Origin: Haemaphysalis longicornis
Taxonomy: Eukaryota; Arthropoda; Arachnida; Ixodida; Ixodidae
Direction of reading: 5' to 3'
NCBI GenBank assembly: GCA_013339765.2
Contig: CM023448.1
Span: 114,956,008-115,020,007 of the forward strand
DNA: 64,000 nt
Shown: positions 32,966 to 45,027 of the stretch, one piece after another
Position numbering within the stretch: the stretch's first letter is position 1
How the letters are laid out: every line of letters begins with the position of its first letter
Translations under genes and position numbers: made by a program
The notes under the pieces: model-generated
Databases searched by the model: none
The model's input: only the letters and a program-made list of their open reading frames with translations
What the model was told of the DNA's origin: nothing

Positions 32966-35900
32966 CGAAGCAAATATCAAAATTTTATAATTAGAAGCAT
33001 TTATACGTGTGCTTGCGCGGATTTCTTCGTCGTTTGCGTATGTGGCAACGGTGGCGGTTTCGAGCAAACAAAAATAGCCTGAAAGAGAATAAACCCGCAT
33101 GGTGTCGAGTTCGAAGAGGCTCGCGCTTGGATAAATAGCAAGCTACCGCGTGTGGGCGACCCTCGCCGTTGCAGCAATGCATTCGACGATTTTCAGATAG
33201 TGGGATTGCGAAACTGCAGACAAAAATGCCATGGGCCATTTTACTCCGTGATGGTGAATAACGAGGTAAGCTGTCTGGCGCACGGCGCAGAGGTGATACC
33301 GAACCTGAACACAGGTACGAACTCGTTTATTGCGAACTAACTAATCGATGAAAAGCAAAAGAAACTGTGTTGTAGAGTCGTCTGAGTGGCCAATTGTTGG
33401 TAAATATTTGTTCGGAAAGTTTAGATCAAACAAGAGTAATTTTTTGTAGCCGTACTCCTCCCGTAGATATGCCCATATATTGGCAGCCGACGGGAAGTAT
33501 GTAACGTTTACAACTTTACTGTGAACTAAATAATTAAGGCAAGTGAATGAAACTGGGCGTAATGATAGAGTTCGTCTTATGGGCCAATTGTGATACAATT
33601 TTTTTTTTCGCGAAAATGGTGCTAAGACACGAGTTATACATCCGTTTCCTGCTAAGCATGCGCAATAAAGTTGTCTTTCCCGCACGGCGTTTTAGCACAC
33701 GCAGAGCAACAATGCGCGGAACCCTAACCGTATCATGCTCGCTTTAAACGTTCGCCGTCTTGCTGGTGTTGGAAAAAATCGCATGAGAAACTAGCGGCAT
33801 AGTGTCGGACGTTTTACCTGCTTGACGACAGATATATGTTGTGCGTTCACTGGGTGGGGGTGGGGCGAGGCAGATAGCAGAATCAGGAAATTAAAAAAAA
33901 AAACTGTTATGGTGTGGATTTGAACTTGTCTCGGGGCGCTGTTAACGGCGGTTGTATGCTGCACCGAGTGGGCCGAGTGGGCGCATACAAAGTGGTAACG
34001 TTCCGATGAAGGAACGCAGATAGCTCGTACGAATCAAAAACGGGAAAGTGATGCGAATGTCAAGTGACGACGAAATGTCAAGCGATAAGAATTACTCAGA
34101 AATGCCCCAAGCACTGCAACAAAACCCATTCAGCGTTATTATTTCATCGCTATGCATTTGCCAGTTGTAGACGTGTCAGGAACAGGGCTAATTAACTCCG
34201 ATAAGTTTTTTGTACTACACAGCTGGATTGTGATATTGCATCCAGTTGTGTTGAGTGGGATATTTTTATCTTATCTGGAGTTAGATGTAAAAAAAACTGA
34301 CATCTTCCTGGGATGCTTTACGCTTTATCGGCATGCTTTGGTCTTCAGCGCTGTTCGTCTGTCCCCGAGCTCATCGATAAGTAATTTGTGAAAAACGTCG
34401 GATAGCCTGTCGAGTTAGCTCTCGCGGGGTCGTGATATGGCAGATATCATACAGTAGTTGCCACTTAATTTTCAATTCTTGATTTCATGATGACCACGCT
34501 AAATGCTGTTGACTTCACTCGTTAAATTAATTTACAAAATCCCTTTGCAATCACCGCTTACGCTTTAACCAACCGATTTCTTGTACGAAACTATTGACAC
34601 CATTGACGAGTATCTGGTCACTTTCCCTTAAATAGTCTTAATTACAGACTTGCCAGGGAGGTTTAAAAATGTCTTTTTAATCAGAAGCGAATCTGTAGAC
34701 TAAAACCGGCTGGTTATTAGCAATGCGTTCACTGATGCGTTCACAGAAATGGAGACTTCTCCGGTAATTTCTGATTTTATGACCTTTCACCCTTCGAATG
34801 TAATTTGTCACAAAAACTACACTCCAAAAATCCCGCGTTGCCATCACCAAACAAGCTTGCACAAATGGGAGAATCCTTATGGGAAAACCAGTAAATAGGC
34901 AAACGTTTGAGTCAACGTTGCAAAAACACTGCACTGATTCCTTCGTTAAGGAAAGCCAGAGAGTATGATAAAAACATTCCAAATACGTAAAATTTCTAAG
35001 CATTGCCGTATTTACAATGTTTTGACTCTATTCCGTTTTTGAGGGCCAGTAGCCCACTTAATTATAGCCCCACCTCTTCATGTTGCCGCAATCTTGTGTG
35101 TTTTACGATGAGAAGGAAATAAGTAGCTGGCATATTTTTTTTTTTATGTTCTCGTCTCAATGTCTTAAAACCAGACAAAAAAGGTATAGCTATAAACAAA
35201 TAGAAAAAATAAACGTTCGTTGTTTTGAAATGGAAAGTCTGCAAAACTTCGAGCAAAACCTTGTTCGCAAAATACAGTATCTAATATAGCGGATAATTTT
35301 TGTTAAACCGCATAGAAATTCAGACAATTATTGGCAAGCCACGGCTTTCTAAAGACTCTTTAAGAATTTGCGCCCCGCCTTGAGAGGCCTTGCGGACATT
35401 CTTAGAGCCTGTTTTTAAAACATTAACTCGCATAAGAGTCAAACAACTAAATAAATGCTGTTCAAAACGTGTTACGCGCTTATATTGCAAAGGCACCGGA
35501 TATATGACAAAAAGGTTCTTCATTTGCTACAGCAACACCTTTGGAACCTACAACATCTAATAAAGATACTCCTCACTTTGTATCCTTAAAGCCCAGGCAA
35601 CATTACGCTTCATAAATCAAAGAAATTGTAGATATTGCATTGTCGAGTATGCGCATGTTTGCCCAGTCCGCCGAAGACCACTCCGGAAAAGGGGGAAACA
35701 TTTAGATTTAGCCTAAAACTTCGTGAAAGTGTGCATAATACCTGTGAAACGCGATTCGCTTCGAATAATCACCAATGCGGGCTTGAATTGTGACATCAGC
35801 TGGTCTTTCATAGCAAGCCTCTATTTTTTTTATTTAGCGACGATGCTTTTGCACTTTCCCTCTTGCAAGAAGGGACAACGTACGCCTGAAAGACATGGGC

Positions 35901-36689
35901 ATAGCCACGCCAAATGAGGGAAAATGCTCTATCATCTCCGTGTGTCGATGTAACTTGCTGGTTGAGCCGAAAAAGGGTTCAGCTCTCGCCCAGCTAGGTG
36001 ATCGTCTCCCATACTTCTTCAAACGGGTCACGTGATAACACCCATGCAACAATTCCTCGGCACAGTGGCGATAGCCTCGTATTTTCCTACCCGAAAAGGG
36101 GAGGGTCTGACCAAAGTGGTCCGCACGAAATTCGCTAAATACACCTCGCGTGGCCCATTTGCCCCCACCAGCTTCCCCCACAACAGGGTGGCTCTCCCTT
36201 ATTTTGTTCGCTTCAGCCTATCCTGCCTCTCTGCAGCTTCACTCTTTTCGTACCTTGAGTCCTTCGTCGCATCCTGTCGCTGTCAGCATCATAAAAACGT
36301 ACAGGTACTGAAAAAAAAAACGAAAAAAAAAAAAACAAGAAAGAAAAAAAGCGTCGGGCGACAAATGCCAACAGGCGGGAATGGGCACCACAGCAAAAAA
36401 ATTAAAAGACCCCTTGAAATTGCAACGGGCCAAAGGACCTTCATGCGGGGGTGTGCTAAGAGAAAATAGAACACCGGAAGCTCGTCATTTTTCTTTCTGT
36501 TGCGGGTTCACGGTGGAAACTTGCGCTTGGGAATTTTAAAAACGCACCAACAAACCAACTTTTGACAAAGCGATTGGTGCAGTTCTGTCGAGATTTGCGT
36601 GGCTTTGCGCCCGTATTGTCTGGTCATATTTCTGCGGGCATTTAGGGGAGCGTGAAATGTTGCCAACATACCTCGGCAAAAGTGGGCGC
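32966..36689. other. Anonymous, largely AT-rich sequence
   Basis: ORFs of up to 145 codons on both strands have no recognisable domain. The stretch 34400-35650 is conspicuously AT-rich. A possible tRNA-like B box (agttcaaatcc, minus strand, near 33925) lacks a convincing A box. No gene is supported. Confidence 0.35.
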
Positions 36690-36970
36690 CACTCACTCAC
36701 ACTCCCACCGAAAAATGTGTTTTTCCTCACGCACTCATTCACACTCACGCTCACCAGTCGCCCTCACCACTCGCACTCACGTTCACCACGCGCCCTCCAC
36801 CACCCGCACCCACCCACTCGCGCTCACGATGCACTCGCCGTGACCACTAGCACTCACTTGCGCTCACCGCTTGCCGTCACCACTCGCCATCACCCGCGCT
36901 CACGATCACCACTCGAGTGCACTCACTCGCGCCCACCACTCGCCGTCTGCCCTCGCACGCGAGTGTGTGC
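36690..36970 (+). repeat. Degenerate CACTC/CGCTCAC minisatellite
   Basis: The segment is built from irregular repeats of cactcac, cgctcac and accactcgc motifs. It is C-rich and almost free of G on this strand. It lies in inverse orientation to the GAGTG array at 37242-37490. Confidence 0.85.
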
Positions 36971-37241
36971 AGCAGACCCTCCACGAGTCATGAAACCGAA
37001 CAGTATTAGTGCATTACGGCGTCAGAAGGCCATTCAAATCATATTCCTAAATCAACGCGCCACCAGAGAATTAATTCTAGGGTGCGTCATAGCAGGAGCT
37101 CAGTGACGGCATATTTCCGAAGCTAACAGCAGTCCCGCCATTAACAACCATCACAGCGAGCGGCTTCTGAGACGAATAGCCAACAGCGAGTACAAGCTCA
37201 CCGCGGTAAGCCCTGCAAATTGCGCGAGAAGCGCGAGTGCA
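36971..37241. other. Spacer between the two inverted minisatellites
   Basis: About 270 bases of non-repetitive sequence. No gene recognised. Confidence 0.5.
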
Positions 37242-37490
37242 CTCCCGAGTGGTGAGCGGGGCTCACGGCAAGTGGCACTCGCACTCGCGAGTGGTAAGCG
37301 GGGCTCCCCGCGAGTTGCTCTTGTACTCGCGAGTAGTGAGTGGTGCTCGCCGCGAGTGGCGCTCGAACTCGCGAGTGGTGAACGGGGCTCACTGCGCGTG
37401 GGGCTCGCACTCACTCGCACTCACACTTGCCAGTCCAAAACGATGGTGAGGCTCACTCACCACTCACTCATGAGTGGTGAGGGGCGGGGT
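37242..37490 (+). repeat. 42-bp tandem minisatellite (GAGTGGTGA type), four full units and a degenerate end
   Basis: Four 42-bp units start at 37242, 37284, 37326 and 37368, each with ctc(g/c)cgagt(g/a)gt at its head. Because 42 is divisible by 3, all frames stay open and give 14-residue protein repeats (SRVVSGA...), which explains the ORFs here. The degenerate end continues to about 37490. The motif is the reverse complement of the array at 36690-36970. Confidence 0.9.
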
Positions 37491-39452
37491 GTGAGTGCAC
37501 TCGTGCATGAGCCTGCCGACCTATGATTGGCAATCAACTGGCATTGAGTTATCGAGTTTCTGCAGGGCCGGTTTTTCTTCACTGCCTATAAGACGGTCTC
37601 ACCAATCTGGTAGCGACTGCCGCATATTTAAACTTGTACTTCAAAGCTGGATATGCAGCAGAGTTGGTGATTCGCGCGTACTTTTGCTACTCCCGTTACT
37701 TTTCTGGGACACCTGGCGTGGTGGTATCGGCCTACTTCGCTCGTTTGATTGAAAAGGTTGGTCTTCGGGGGCATTGAGGTGATGTCGCCCCACGGGGACA
37801 CTTTAAGAGCGCACTGGAAGAGCAACCCAAAGTGCGAGGTTAAACTCGTTAAAATGTAAATGAGCAAGCTCCCCGTTACGCAAAATTACTTTTGCGCTTT
37901 CCTAACAAGCCGCGCGCTTAAGCGCACATACCTGGAAGGAGCGCACAATGCTTCTCGGGTTCGCCGATTAGCCGTAATCAAAGCCGTGCCACTTGGCTCG
38001 GCTGGGCGCCAGCCAGTGCAGGGCAGTCACAAAGGCTCCTCCTGCCAGCGGCGGGCATTCCTGCGAGTTGCGCCACCCCTCTCGTGCGCTTCCGACGCGT
38101 TGCGTGCCCTTTGTGCCCCGCTCCTCTTTCATCCCGGCTGACACCAGGCGGCGTGTGAAAAGGCCCGTTCCGGTGCTACCCGTGTCATGCGCTCGTATAC
38201 GCGTCTCGTCGCACGCATCCGAAGCATTCCGTGCGGCCGGCGGACCGCGAAGCCCCGCGGCGTTACGCGCAGATCGCGCTGGCCGATCTCGTCGTTCTTA
38301 GCGCCGCTGGTGACCGCCGCCGCTGCGCTGACCGCAGAAGAAGCAGGCGCGGGGTGTGGAGGCCATTGTCCGGCGCCTTTGGCCCGACTTGGTTGCGTGC
38401 CGGCACGCGCTGCCAGACACAATGGCCGCTCGCACGCGCTCAGGCAACCCGGAGGTCAGCACTTATTCTGGGCAGCGGCGATCGCAGCGCGCGGCGTGTA
38501 TGAGTGACCCCGCCCCGCCCTCGCGCGTCAGGACCGTTGCTGCTCGCCGCGCGGGCCGTGCAGGAAGTCGGCGAATCACTTATCTCCCCTGCAATCGGGT
38601 ACGCGACCACCGTCAACTGCAGTGTCGTGAAAACCCGTTCCCCTTTTGGGTGCAGTTGGTCAGTGCACGTAATGTACGGCTATGACAAAATAGTGGCATA
38701 GGCGAGATTCACAAGAAACTTGCGCAGCACCCGAACTCATCAAGGGTTGGCTGTGCTTTCTGCTCTAGCCACTCTACGCCACAACAGAAGGCTTGGGGAT
38801 GTACACGATTTGCTAGATTTTCGAAGCCATTCCTAAGCCTTCTGGACCACAAAGAATTTAAAGAATAAGCTTTACCTTTAAATGAGACAAAAATATTTTA
38901 CTGCAGTGAGGCAAAAAGGGGTTTTTCTAGCTTTCCGGCATAAAACGTTTCAGCCTCGCTTGGGAGGTAAGCTTGTACATTCAATGATTTGCGGCCTGTG
39001 CACTTTCGGCGTGGCCTAGAAAATTTTGACAAAGACTGTACATATGTACGCGCGGACATCTTTTTTTTTTCTTTTTGGATTTAGATGCACCACAGCACAT
39101 CGTGTGGTAAAAGATGCAGCACATCGTGTGATAAAAAAGGAAAGAAATGGCGTCAAGGAGTGTAGCTAACTATATTAACGACGGCAATGAACCTCTAAAA
39201 TATGCTCGCACGAAAATGAATTTTGAAGCAAAGTTCCGAAGCTTGCTCGCTGATACAAAAATCTGGAAGCCGCGGACGCACGTGAACGAACAAGACACTT
39301 AGCACTAGGTCAATTTCAAGCTGCGCAGAGCATGGTAGTCGGGCACACATGCACATCATCGGCTTAATGTTGGGTGCAAACAGAAAGAACGGGAGCGAGT
39401 ACCGTTGGAACGAATCCCTCTCCAATGGGCTAGCGGTTGTCGGGATTCTAAT
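37491..39452. other. Anonymous sequence with a GC-rich patch
   Basis: The segment 37980-38570 is GC- and CpG-rich by eye and carries overlapping ORFs on both strands (up to 109 codons). None has a recognised domain. It could be a CpG island, but no TATA box or adjacent exon is apparent. The remainder is AT-richer and featureless. Confidence 0.35.
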
Positions 39453-39511
39453 CCTTTTTCGTACACATGTCTCGTGTACGAAAAGGCAGGGCCCTCCATG
39501 GGCCCTGCCTT
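39453..39511. repeat. Two abutting perfect hairpins
   Basis: Hairpin 1: cctttttcgtacac (39453-39466) pairs with gtgtacgaaaagg (39474-39486) around a 7-base loop. Hairpin 2: aaggcagggccc (39483-39494) pairs with gggccctgcctt (39500-39511) around tccat. The two stems share the bases aagg, so they are alternative or coaxial structures. Confidence 0.95.
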
Positions 39512-40444
39512 TACTTGGGGAACTCTTGTAAAAAACCTGGTCCTGCCCATCTAACTTTCAGTGCCCCAAATCGCCCTAAAACAACGCATCGCATAAAATG
39601 TCCGACATTAAAATTAAGGGACACCTTTTCAATCGTGTATAAGTCAATAGCTTCGAAGTTCATTCGCAACGGGCCATCGTGTGGCTTTCAATATGTCGTG
39701 CTTCACCACCGCGCGGATTCGATTTCCGATTTAGTTGCCGTACATCACCTGATGGTCAATGATTAAACGCCGCGCAATGACACTGACTTTCCTCGCATGC
39801 CGCTCGCCTCACCCCTTTGCGCCGGCACCTTGGGGGATGACGAACGGACGCGGCGCGGAGCCATACATCTACTCAGGCCTGCAAGTACCGCGAATGTCAC
39901 GCTCGGCCTTGCCGTTGTCCAGAGACCGCGCCGCCCGTTTGCTGACTTTCCTAGGTCGGTTGCAGGCATTGTCGCGTTCCGCACTTTCCGGATTAGTGCG
40001 CCCTCGTTTTCATTTTCGAGTCACATATCACTGTAGCATATCTAGATTTCCGCCGTGTGCCCAGTCCCTCCCTCCCTTGTTTTCGTCGCTGTGGCTCGTT
40101 CTGCGGAGGACGCACGCACCCGGCACAGTGCCATGTGGCTGGCGGGTTATACATGCATATGGGCGTCTTCTGGGGCGCAGTTCTCATGGCCGCCGACACG
40201 GGAACGCTGCAGCCGCGCGGCACTGCTTGCCCCGCATGTCTCTGAGCATGGAGGAAGGGCGCTGCTTACTAGCCACCTACGGAGCAGTGGCATAATGTCA
40301 ACAGCCGCCGCCATGGACGCACGCTGTCTTTCGGCGCTTTTTAATGCGGAAGCGTTGCTTGGCTATAAGTTGGCGAAATCACGCACCCAGCTGATGTTTT
40401 CACAAGCCGTGTGCAGGAAGCACGTGACCTTCCACCCCTAATAT
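39512..40444. other. Anonymous sequence
   Basis: ORFs of 178 codons (39759-40295) and 128 codons (40055-40441) overlap each other and an antisense ORF. No domain is recognised. I treat them as chance ORFs in GC-rich DNA. Confidence 0.35.
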
Positions 40445-40622
40445 CCCCCCCCCCCCCCCCTTAAGAGCAGTGGGAGACACTGCTGTCTAGCCCCTCCCTC
40501 CCGGACCAGCTCATCCTCGTCGAGAGGGCAGCCGTGGTCAAGACGGCCAATGGATTCCCGTGAATAGGGAACCACTCCCACATGATCTTCTGATCAATGC
40601 TCAAATAAAAGTTGTTCTCTCT
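40445..40622 (+). mobile_element. LINE family A 3' end, short, preceded by C16
   Basis: After a C16 run (40445-40460), the plus strand encodes EQWETLLSSPSLPDQLILVERAAVVKTANG and stops at 40561-40563. This is the same C-terminal tail as at 606-1029 and 24.95 kb. The 3' UTR carries AATAAA at 40604-40609, about 40 bases after the stop. Only the last 34 codons remain, so it is a severely 5'-truncated insertion. Confidence 0.7.
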
Positions 40623-40670
40623 ATCTGTCTTCCTGCCGGAACTGCCGCTGCCGCCAAGAATTGCTTCATC

Positions 40671-40750
40671 GTTTCGCGGACTGGAATCGAACTCAGGGAC
40701 GCATGACCGGCACAGTGACTTAACCGCTACTCTACGTCGGCGCCGCGCGG
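40671..40750 (-). mobile_element. tRNA-like SINE head (or tRNA pseudogene)
   Basis: On the minus strand there is an A-box match tagagtagcgg (complement of 40724-40734) and a B-box match agttcgattcc (complement of 40683-40693), 30 bases apart. The sequence between is not Ruka-like. There is no clear acceptor-stem pairing or terminator, so a SINE head or tRNA-derived relic is more likely than a working tRNA. Confidence 0.5.
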
Positions 40751-42231
40751 AACACGGTGTTCGATCGAGATATTTTGAAATGGAACAAAAGGGTGCCAAG
40801 ACGAGAAATAAAAACAAATAAAACAGTGGCACTCTATAGGCGCTAATCGTAGGTAATCGCATGGTCACCGACGAGTTGTAAAACACCATCTTGTAGCATA
40901 TATATTTCCCTAACAACTCTTCCCTTATTTCTTCCCTACTTCCCTAATTTCTACCATACTTCACTAATACTTCCCTAATTTCTTGAGAATATGCTTAAGG
41001 ATCCTGGGCAACTTTTTTGGAAACTCGGTGATACCATCCACGAAACCGCAAGGCTACCGGCAAGGGAGCATAAGTTGAAGCCCTTGGCATCCGTCGTATG
41101 AGAGACGTGGCTACGCATTGTCGACATATTACACAGGTACTCGGTAAAGAAAATGACGATATCGTACGTGAACGGGTTAGTTTAAACCTCGCGCCTCACT
41201 GCCGCGGGAAGCGAAAAGAGGAGAGAAATCGTGGTCCTGCTCCTCACGAAGAACGAAAAAAAAAAAAAAAAAGAACGCGTGCTTTGAAGTCTTTGGAAAG
41301 CATCCCAACATTAAATAAAAATGCGGGCTTCGCGAGAGCGTCATAGTATGCAAGAATGCACTGAAGAGCTGAACGACAGACCAACCAAGCCTGCAATCAA
41401 GCGGGGGCGTGGGCAACCGAGCGTACAAGTTACCGAGTGAGCGCAATAGAGGGGCATGTATACGACCGGAAGAAGGAGCGCAAACAAGCAAACGGCGAGG
41501 ACCAAGCGGGCGTGGAGAAGAGCAGGCGATTGTGTCGTGCGCACGTGTTTCACTCTGCCCAAGGACAACCCGCAAATTTTTGAGGTCGACTATTTTTACT
41601 TTCCCTCAATTTCCCGTCTTTTTATAACGCGTCCGGCTACCCTAAGAGTAGGTTTGAACATCCGTAGTTAACACTGCCGAGCTTAAGAGTTGGGGTTCCA
41701 CAACTGCTAACATCTCACTCGAGCCAAATGCTCATACCAACTCGTTCAATCGTGATTTTGATCCATGCGCAAGCCACTGTAGGGAGGTGGAAGGGTGCTC
41801 CGGCTATTAAATAGGAAAGTTCCCCACTATCAAACCGTGGCGAGTATACGCTGGCGGGCCGAATTCCCCTGGGCAGTTCTTTCCGTGGTCTCTGCTATAC
41901 GGACCTCTAAAGACAACGGCTTTTCTTGGCTTAGGTAGGCGGTTAAATTTTGTATCTCTCTATGACACCCGAAACCCAAATAACCCGAAGAAAAAGGAGA
42001 GATTATAAAAAAGCCTAAAATGGACCTTCTGCCAGAGTAGTTACTCTGAGCCCGATGGCGTTGAAAATGGGAGCACTGCCGATTGAACCACGCAAGCGGA
42101 ATAGCTTCAAGGCGTTCAAAGCAATGACAATTCCTGTGGGCGAAGCTGAAACTGAAACCTGGAACGCAGAAAGTGAGAAAAAACCAATAGCTAATGGTGA
42201 TCTCGACGGCTGAATTGTCGAGATTAAATAA
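40751..42231. other. Anonymous sequence
   Basis: The region 40915-40985 has repeated cttccctaattt-like blocks. Short ORFs only, except a 202-codon minus-strand ORF (41830-42438) that runs through the tandem duplication below and is unrecognised. Confidence 0.35.
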
Positions 42232-42345
42232 AATTATCGTGTCGGGTGAAATCTGGGAAATGGAGGTCAATTTAAGCGCAACAATTAGAATTATCTTGTC
42301 GGATGAAATCTGGGAAATGGAGGTAAATTTAAGCGCAACAATTGG
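42232..42345. repeat. Tandem duplication, two 57-bp units
   Basis: Units 42232-42288 and 42289-42345 differ at only a few positions; both contain tgaaatctgggaaatggagg and atttaagcgcaacaatt. The unit is 19 codons long, so an antisense ORF stays open and acquires a 19-residue repeat. I read this as non-coding tandem DNA. Confidence 0.9.
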
Positions 42346-42467
42346 CGCTGCTGCAGTGCTAATTTCCCCGCTAGGAATTATGCACGAAACAGAGGCAAAG
42401 AAATCCGCAATTCGAAATTTGAACGCGTACAATGGCACTTAATATGATATTGTGTATCTTAACGTGG

Positions 42468-42733
42468 AATCATAGGCTGACCCGCCGTGGTGGCTCAGTG
42501 GCTAAGGCTCTGCGCTGCTGTGCACGAGGACGCGGGCTCGATTCCCGGCCGCGGCGGCCGCTTTTCTGGTGGAAGCGAAAAGCAAAAACGGCCGTGTGTA
42601 CGAGCTTTCGGCGCACGTTAAAGATCCCCAGGTGGTCAAAATTAATCTGGAGCCCTCCACTACGGCGCGCCTCATCGCCTGTGAAGCGTCGGCGCGTTAA
42701 AACCCCACAAATCAATCAATCAATCATAGGCTG
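42468..42733 (+). mobile_element. Ruka-type SINE with 12-bp target-site duplication
   Basis: aatcataggctg flanks the element at 42468-42479 and 42722-42733. The A box is tggctcagtgg, the B box is gctcgattccc, and the tail is aatcaatcaatc. It is complete and only lightly mutated. Confidence 0.95.
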
Positions 42734-44694
42734 GTAGCACAAATCTGAAGTCGTAGAATAACGCCGATACAGAAAATTTGCGCTGAACAACTGAAATACA
42801 GTGGAAGAGTGGGGTGGCAAATATGACATTGGCAAGGACATTATCAATAAAGGTATCTCTTGGGTAAAATAAATCGGGAAGTGTTGGTTCCGTCTGACCC
42901 TAAAACCGTTGGAATCTGATCATACAAATAATTGAATCAACACAAACTACAGTGTATTAAAATGACCGCTTTGGAAGTTTCGGCATTTAAAATAAATAAA
43001 AAAAAATTACACCCAGTGCACCGAGTCGACCCGACGAGCTACACGCGGCAAATGGGAGCTGTTGCGATCGAGTCACTCGTAACAGCATAGCAGGAAATCA
43101 ACTGTTTGGTGGTGAGGCTGCAAGGGGAAATTGAATCGAGTGGCGTACTGCATCTACACCGTTTGAGTGGCGTGTATTTTTTTTTCTCGTTTGAAAATAT
43201 TGTAACGCTATATTCGTGGCTCACAGCTAGCGAGTGTGGAATAGTAGTGCTGTCGCACCAGTGTCCATGAGGGCGACATGTCGAAACTAAATCTCATTTC
43301 TTCGATGGTCTGTGGCATACGAAATCGACAACCGAATTAAAGAATATGGACGCCGCGTGGCAGCTGCAAAAGCGATATCGTCTTTTGTTGTCCTTCGTAG
43401 CGAAGCAGGCAGGCCGATGGGCTGTTTTTAAAGAAATAAAACTGAACTGCAATAATTTTACTCGGTACGCATAAATGTTTTTCTTTTTCTACTGATATAG
43501 TGGAATCCCGTGAATAACCCAACTGAGTTGCTTTAGAGCTTTCATTGGTTTTTTTTTTTTCATGTTCCTTGCAGGCAAGCATACCATAAATAAAATTTTA
43601 GCATTTTTCTATCGTTTCTTCTGAACGAATAGCCCTCGCTTTCAGTCTTCTTCTTTTTTTTTTAAGTTTTCATTTCCGTGCAGTCAAGTGAACCGTGAAG
43701 CAAACTTCAGCCTTTCTTTTTTGTCATTCGACCCGGCGCTTTGGCACGACGCGTGCGGACGTGCGGGTGCACTGCTCGTAATATATCTTCACCTCGCGCC
43801 ACGCGCGCGCGTGGCGTCAATAGAGGCAACGGCACCGGAGCACTAAAGCTCGCGCGAGCCTCCGCGGGAAATAGTTTACCACTCCGTGTCGCGCGCCGAG
43901 GCCGCGCGGTCTGCCGCGCGAAATTGCACTCTCGGTCCGCCCGTCTTGTTGACCACGAGCGGAAAGAGGCTCTTATGGCGTGCAACCTTACACTGAGCGA
44001 GACAATACCCCGGTTGGGACCTACACGTAGGGGCGACCCTGTTTACGTGCGACTCGCAAGAAGGAAGCGCGGGTTTATGAGGGCTCGACGAAGATACCAA
44101 GAAAAGGGGTCAGCGGCGGCTACGCCGGCGCTAACAAAGGCGCTCCGCTGGCGCCGTTCCAGGCTGCGTTCGTCGCTCATCGAAGGCGTTTACGGCACAC
44201 TCGGGGCACCTGGGTTACGAGGAGTCCGGATCGGTTTACACCACCCGCGAATAGTAGAAGCGCACTTAAATATCGTTACGCGGGCGATCGAATCGGCTAG
44301 GCAAGGCTGAGGAGCATAGTGGGCCGCCCAGGCGAGAACCGCGTCGACATGCGCGCTGCTGCTCATGCTCATTGGGCCGAATCGAAACGCATGACTTTAT
44401 TATGATGCTTTACAGATTACTCTCGTTTACATTACTACACGTCATTGTTTTCATTTAAGAGAAGTAGTCTTTGGTAACAGGTTCACTCTAAACTCCATTC
44501 CGGCCCCGAAGGATCACTTAAATTGAGCGCCTTTCACATTTCCCGCCACGCGAACTTAGCAGCGACTCATTGGTGAGGTACCCGAAACGGAGTATAAGTC
44601 AGTGCTAACATTCAAGCGGTGCGGCCAGGTGGAACGAGTTGTACCATGGTATGCGCACATTCACGTCTATTGGCGGTATCTTTTGTGGGCGGCC
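42734..44694. other. Anonymous sequence with a GC-rich patch
   Basis: The segment 43735-44340 is GC- and CpG-rich and contains a 189-codon plus-strand ORF (43741-44310), very Arg-rich with no domain. Arg-rich translations are expected from CpG-rich non-coding DNA. Antisense ORFs overlap it. No gene is supported. Confidence 0.35.
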
Positions 44695-44748
44695 ACCAAT
44701 CACACAGACCCAATCACACAAACCAAATCACACAGACACCAATCACAC
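44695..44748 (+). repeat. Short degenerate tandem repeat (caatcacacagac)
   Basis: About four imperfect units of (c)caatcacacaga/aac occur head to tail. Confidence 0.85.
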
Positions 44749-44940
44749 CCTTGGATGTCGTAGGGGCAGTGTGAGACAGCGGATAGTGAATTGCCAGCTA
44801 TTTAATCGGTTTTTATAACCATATAACTTTCTTGTTCGAGGTTCGCATTGAAAATTACTATTGGCGTAATTGTGTTAGTGGCGTGGTTATCCTTGAAATA
44901 AACCAAACACTTGCACCCTTTCTTCGTGGTTTTTTAAACG

Positions 44941-45027
44941 AAAGCCGTTTAAATGAAACTACACGCTCGCAGTCAATCTGCAAGCGTGTAGTTTCGTTTG
45001 AACGGCTTTGAAACTACACGCTTGCAG
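44941..45027. repeat. 32-bp inverted duplication with 5-bp loop plus a third partial copy
   Basis: Arm 44941-44972 pairs with 44978-45009 at 29 of 32 positions around tcaat. Immediately after it, gaaactacacgcttgcag (45010-45027) repeats the inner part of the first arm in direct orientation. Confidence 0.95.

Noticed and set aside
33905..33975. Possible tRNA-like head on the minus strand (agttcaaatcc B-box-like)
   Set aside because: No acceptable A box at the right distance and no stem pairing.
36690..37490. CRISPR-like array
   Set aside because: Units are contiguous without unique spacers, the sequence is low-complexity, and the genome is animal.
39759..40295. 178-codon ORF
   Set aside because: Overlaps other ORFs in different frames and an antisense ORF; no recognisable features.
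41830..42438. 202-codon minus-strand ORF with a 19-residue repeat
   Set aside because: The repeat comes from the 57-bp tandem DNA duplication; the rest has no protein family signature.
43741..44310. 189-codon Arg-rich ORF
   Set aside because: CpG-rich DNA lacks stops and gives Arg-rich translations. Antisense ORFs overlap and no domain is seen.
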